From Psychromonas sp. (GTDB lineage Bacteria; Pseudomonadota; Gammaproteobacteria; Enterobacterales; Psychromonadaceae): a stretch of DNA of 7,175 nucleotides. Numbering within the stretch: position 1 is the stretch's first letter; each line of letters opens with the position of its first letter. The notes below the pieces were generated by a model that had not been told where the DNA came from, made no database searches, and worked only from the letters and a program-made list of their open reading frames with translations. Below, in pieces: positions 5,889 through 7,175 of the stretch. Location of the stretch: NCBI GenBank assembly GCA_023145575.1, contig JAGLDN010000236.1, forward strand, positions 1 to 7,175. The letters run 5' to 3'. The position numbers and the translations under genes were made by a program.

Positions 5889-6875
5889 ATGCCTAAAGAA
5901 GAATGCAATTGCCCGCCAGAAGGGCTGCCAGCTTGGATGGGAACATTTGCTGACTTAATGTCACTTTTAATGTGCTTCTTTGTACTATTGTTATCATTCT
6001 CAGAAATGGACGTTCTCAAATTTAAACAAATAGCAGGTTCGATGAAAAATGCTTTTGGTGTTCAATCAAAGCTTAAGGTTAAAGATATTCCTAAAGGTAC
6101 TTCTGTAATTGCTCAAGAATTTAGACCAGGTAAACCTGAACCCACACCGATTGAGGTAATACATCAAAAAACGATTGAAATGACCAAAGCAGAATTAGAT
6201 TTAAAATCAGGTGAATCTGATACAGCAGGGGGAGACAATGGCATGTCTGAATTAGCGAAAGCACGCATTGATCTCGAGCAGGAAGGACAACAAGAAGAAG
6301 CCCCAGCGGAAAAACAAGATCGAGAATCTTCAAAAACAAAATTAGAGGTCTATGACCCTGTAGCGGGTATATCTGGAGAACAAGGTACAGCTAAAAAAAT
6401 TGCAAAACTGTTACAAAAAGAAATTGAAGATGGCAGTGTTGAAGTTGAAGCTCTTGGACAGCAATTGATCGTTCGTGTGCGAGAAAAGGGCGTATTTCCG
6501 CCTGGATCTGCTTTTTTACAACCTAACTTTAGGCCTATCGTACAAAAAATAGCGAATATTCTTGTTGATATACCAGGGGTGATATCAATCTCAGGTCATA
6601 CTGATAACGAGCCTATTCAATCAGAGCTATATCGATCAAATTGGGATTTATCTGCACAACGTGCTGTATCGGTTGCACACGAAATGCTTATCGTTAAAGG
6701 AGTCAGAGAAAAAGGTCTAATCGTCATGGGGTATGCCAATAGCAAACCATTAACAACCAATAAAACACGCACTGAGCGTAGTCGCAATCGTCGTGTTGAA
6801 ATCACAATGATGCAAGGAAAAGCAAAAGAAAGTGAGCCAGTTGAGCTGATAAACTCATCAAAAAAAGAAGAGTAA
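5889..6875 (+). CDS. pomB: flagellar motor stator protein PomB (MotB family), sodium-type
   Basis: PomB is the second stator subunit: a single-span inner-membrane protein whose periplasmic domain holds the motor to the peptidoglycan. The 328-aa protein has a short cytoplasmic N-terminus with NCPPEGLPAWMGTFAD and one membrane helix at about 15-37. The ion-binding Asp at 22 corresponds to Asp24 of Vibrio alginolyticus. The plug segment lies at about 42-56 (LKFKQIAGSMKNAFG) and keeps unassembled channels closed. Residues about 85-160 form a Glu/Gln/Lys-rich linker. An OmpA-like peptidoglycan-binding domain occupies about 165-308, with ISGHTDN (234-240), SNWDLSAQRAVSV (250-262) and SRNRRVEI (298-305). 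A charged tail of 18 residues follows. It begins 2 nt after the pomA stop with a weak ribosome site in the pomA end. Downstream DNA is interrupted by an IS3 element within 80 nt. Confidence 0.95.
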   Translation: MPKEECNCPPEGLPAWMGTFADLMSLLMCFFVLLLSFSEMDVLKFKQIAGSMKNAFGVQSKLKVKDIPKGTSVIAQEFRPGKPEPTPIEVIHQKTIEMTKAELDLKSGESDTAGGDNGMSELAKARIDLEQEGQQEEAPAEKQDRESSKTKLEVYDPVAGISGEQGTAKKIAKLLQKEIEDGSVEVEALGQQLIVRVREKGVFPPGSAFLQPNFRPIVQKIANILVDIPGVISISGHTDNEPIQSELYRSNWDLSAQRAVSVAHEMLIVKGVREKGLIVMGYANSKPLTTNKTRTERSRNRRVEITMMQGKAKESEPVELINSSKKEE

Positions 6876-6951
6876 AATACACCGTTGCATAATAAGCAAA
6901 ACAGCCAAGAATAATTGAATATTTCCAATTTCATTTTAAGATGCTTTATAA
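6876..6951. other. short pomB-IS3 spacer without a recognised terminator
   Basis: The 76 nt after pomB are AT-rich. The only pairing seen is TTGC/GCAA around a 7-nt loop at about 6884-6898, too short to be called a terminator. The native 3' end of the pomAB transcript may have been cut off by the IS3 insertion. Confidence 0.4.
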
Positions 6952-7175
6952 TGGTCAAGTTTTTTTGGATTGTTTCTAAGCCACATTTTCAAAATCTCTT
7001 CTTGTTTGAGCTGGCGTATTATAACCAAGTGATGAATGAGGTCGTTTATTATTATAATAGCGGATATAGAACACTTTTGCGTGAATTACAGCATCATGAT
7101 TGATGAAGCTCAAACCATTTAGATATTCTCTTTTTAAGCTTCTAAAAAAGCGCTCCTGAACAGCGTTGTCCCAGC
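6952..7175 (-). mobile_element. IS3-family insertion sequence, one end only
   Basis: The element enters the window from the right. Its boundary is placed at 6952, where the plus strand starts TGGTCAAGTTTTTTTGGATT, the TG-initiated inverted-repeat style of IS3 elements. The repeat lies just past the transposase stop codon, as at the 3' end of IS3-family elements. Start could be a few bases further left. The other end, the target duplication and orfA are outside the window. It lies 76 nt past pomB, so it does not break that gene but probably displaces its native downstream neighbour or terminator. Confidence 0.7.
6976..7175 (-). CDS. IS3-family transposase OrfB, C-terminal fragment (runs off the window edge)
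   Basis: The last 65 codons of an integrase-core (rve) transposase are readable on the minus strand from the right edge to TAG at 6978-6976. WDNAVQERFFRSLKREY contains the catalytic Glu of the DDE triad. YYNNKRPHSSLGYNTPAQ is the characteristic end of IS3-family OrfB. The two catalytic Asp residues, the OrfA frame and any programmed frameshift lie outside the window. No lesion is seen in the visible part, so whether the copy is active cannot be told. The type of IS3 subgroup was not determined. Confidence 0.88.
   Translation of the reverse strand, partial: WDNAVQERFFRSLKREYLNGLSFINHDAVIHAKVFYIRYYNNKRPHSSLGYNTPAQTRRDFENVA

Noticed and set aside
6121..6339. Minus-strand open frame over the PomB linker
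   Set aside because: It is antisense to pomB and arises from A-rich linker codons.
6617..6958. Minus-strand open frame over the end of pomB
   Set aside because: It is antisense to the conserved OmpA-like domain and extends across the IS3 boundary.
6915..7103. Plus-strand open frame after pomB
   Set aside because: It is antisense to the recognisable IS3-family transposase C-terminus and crosses the IS boundary.
1..7175. CRISPR array, tRNA, rRNA, toxin-antitoxin or phage-defence genes
   Set aside because: No regularly spaced repeats, cloverleaf or conserved RNA core were seen, and every sizeable coding frame is explained by housekeeping, motility or IS genes.

Overview
The window is AT-rich chromosomal DNA from a gammaproteobacterium that swims with a sodium-driven polar flagellum. 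It carries close homologues of the Vibrio-type stator proteins PomA and PomB, next to an xseB-ispA-dxs operon ordered as in Enterobacterales and Vibrionales. Codon use and protein sequences suggest a cold or marine lineage such as Psychromonas, Moritella or Vibrionaceae. That placement is inference; genus cannot be fixed from sequence alone.

Layout. Positions 1-254 are non-coding, with a strong hairpin at 113-150 and perhaps the end of an insertion sequence at the very left edge. Positions 255-3251 hold a tightly packed minus-strand operon: xseB (exonuclease VII small subunit), ispA (farnesyl diphosphate synthase) and dxs (1-deoxyxylulose-5-phosphate synthase). The gaps are 8 nt and 1 nt. Dxs makes the first committed metabolite of the MEP isoprenoid pathway and IspA condenses that pathway's C5 products to C15, so two steps of isoprenoid synthesis are co-transcribed behind a DNA-repair subunit. 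Positions 3252-5112 are the control region between this operon and the divergent pomAB. It is split by an approximately 1.13 kb IS630-family element (about 3679-4805) whose transposase is dead: one in-frame stop and one single-base deletion. Positions 5113-6875 hold pomA (GTG start) and pomB, 2 nt apart. At about 6952 an IS3-family element begins and runs off the right edge; only the C-terminal end of its transposase is present, on the minus strand.

How it works together. PomA and PomB form the membrane stator that couples sodium influx to flagellar rotation. PomA supplies the proton/sodium-channel and rotor-contact surface; PomB supplies the ion-binding Asp and the peptidoglycan anchor. Two candidate promoters and a 5' UTR hairpin lie between the IS630 copy and pomA, so the insertion probably did not disconnect the stator genes from their own signals.

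No previously undescribed system was found. The points most worth a second look are the altered second Asp-rich motif of IspA (DDILN), the pomA translation start with an overlapping decoy ATG, and the IS insertions on both sides of pomAB.
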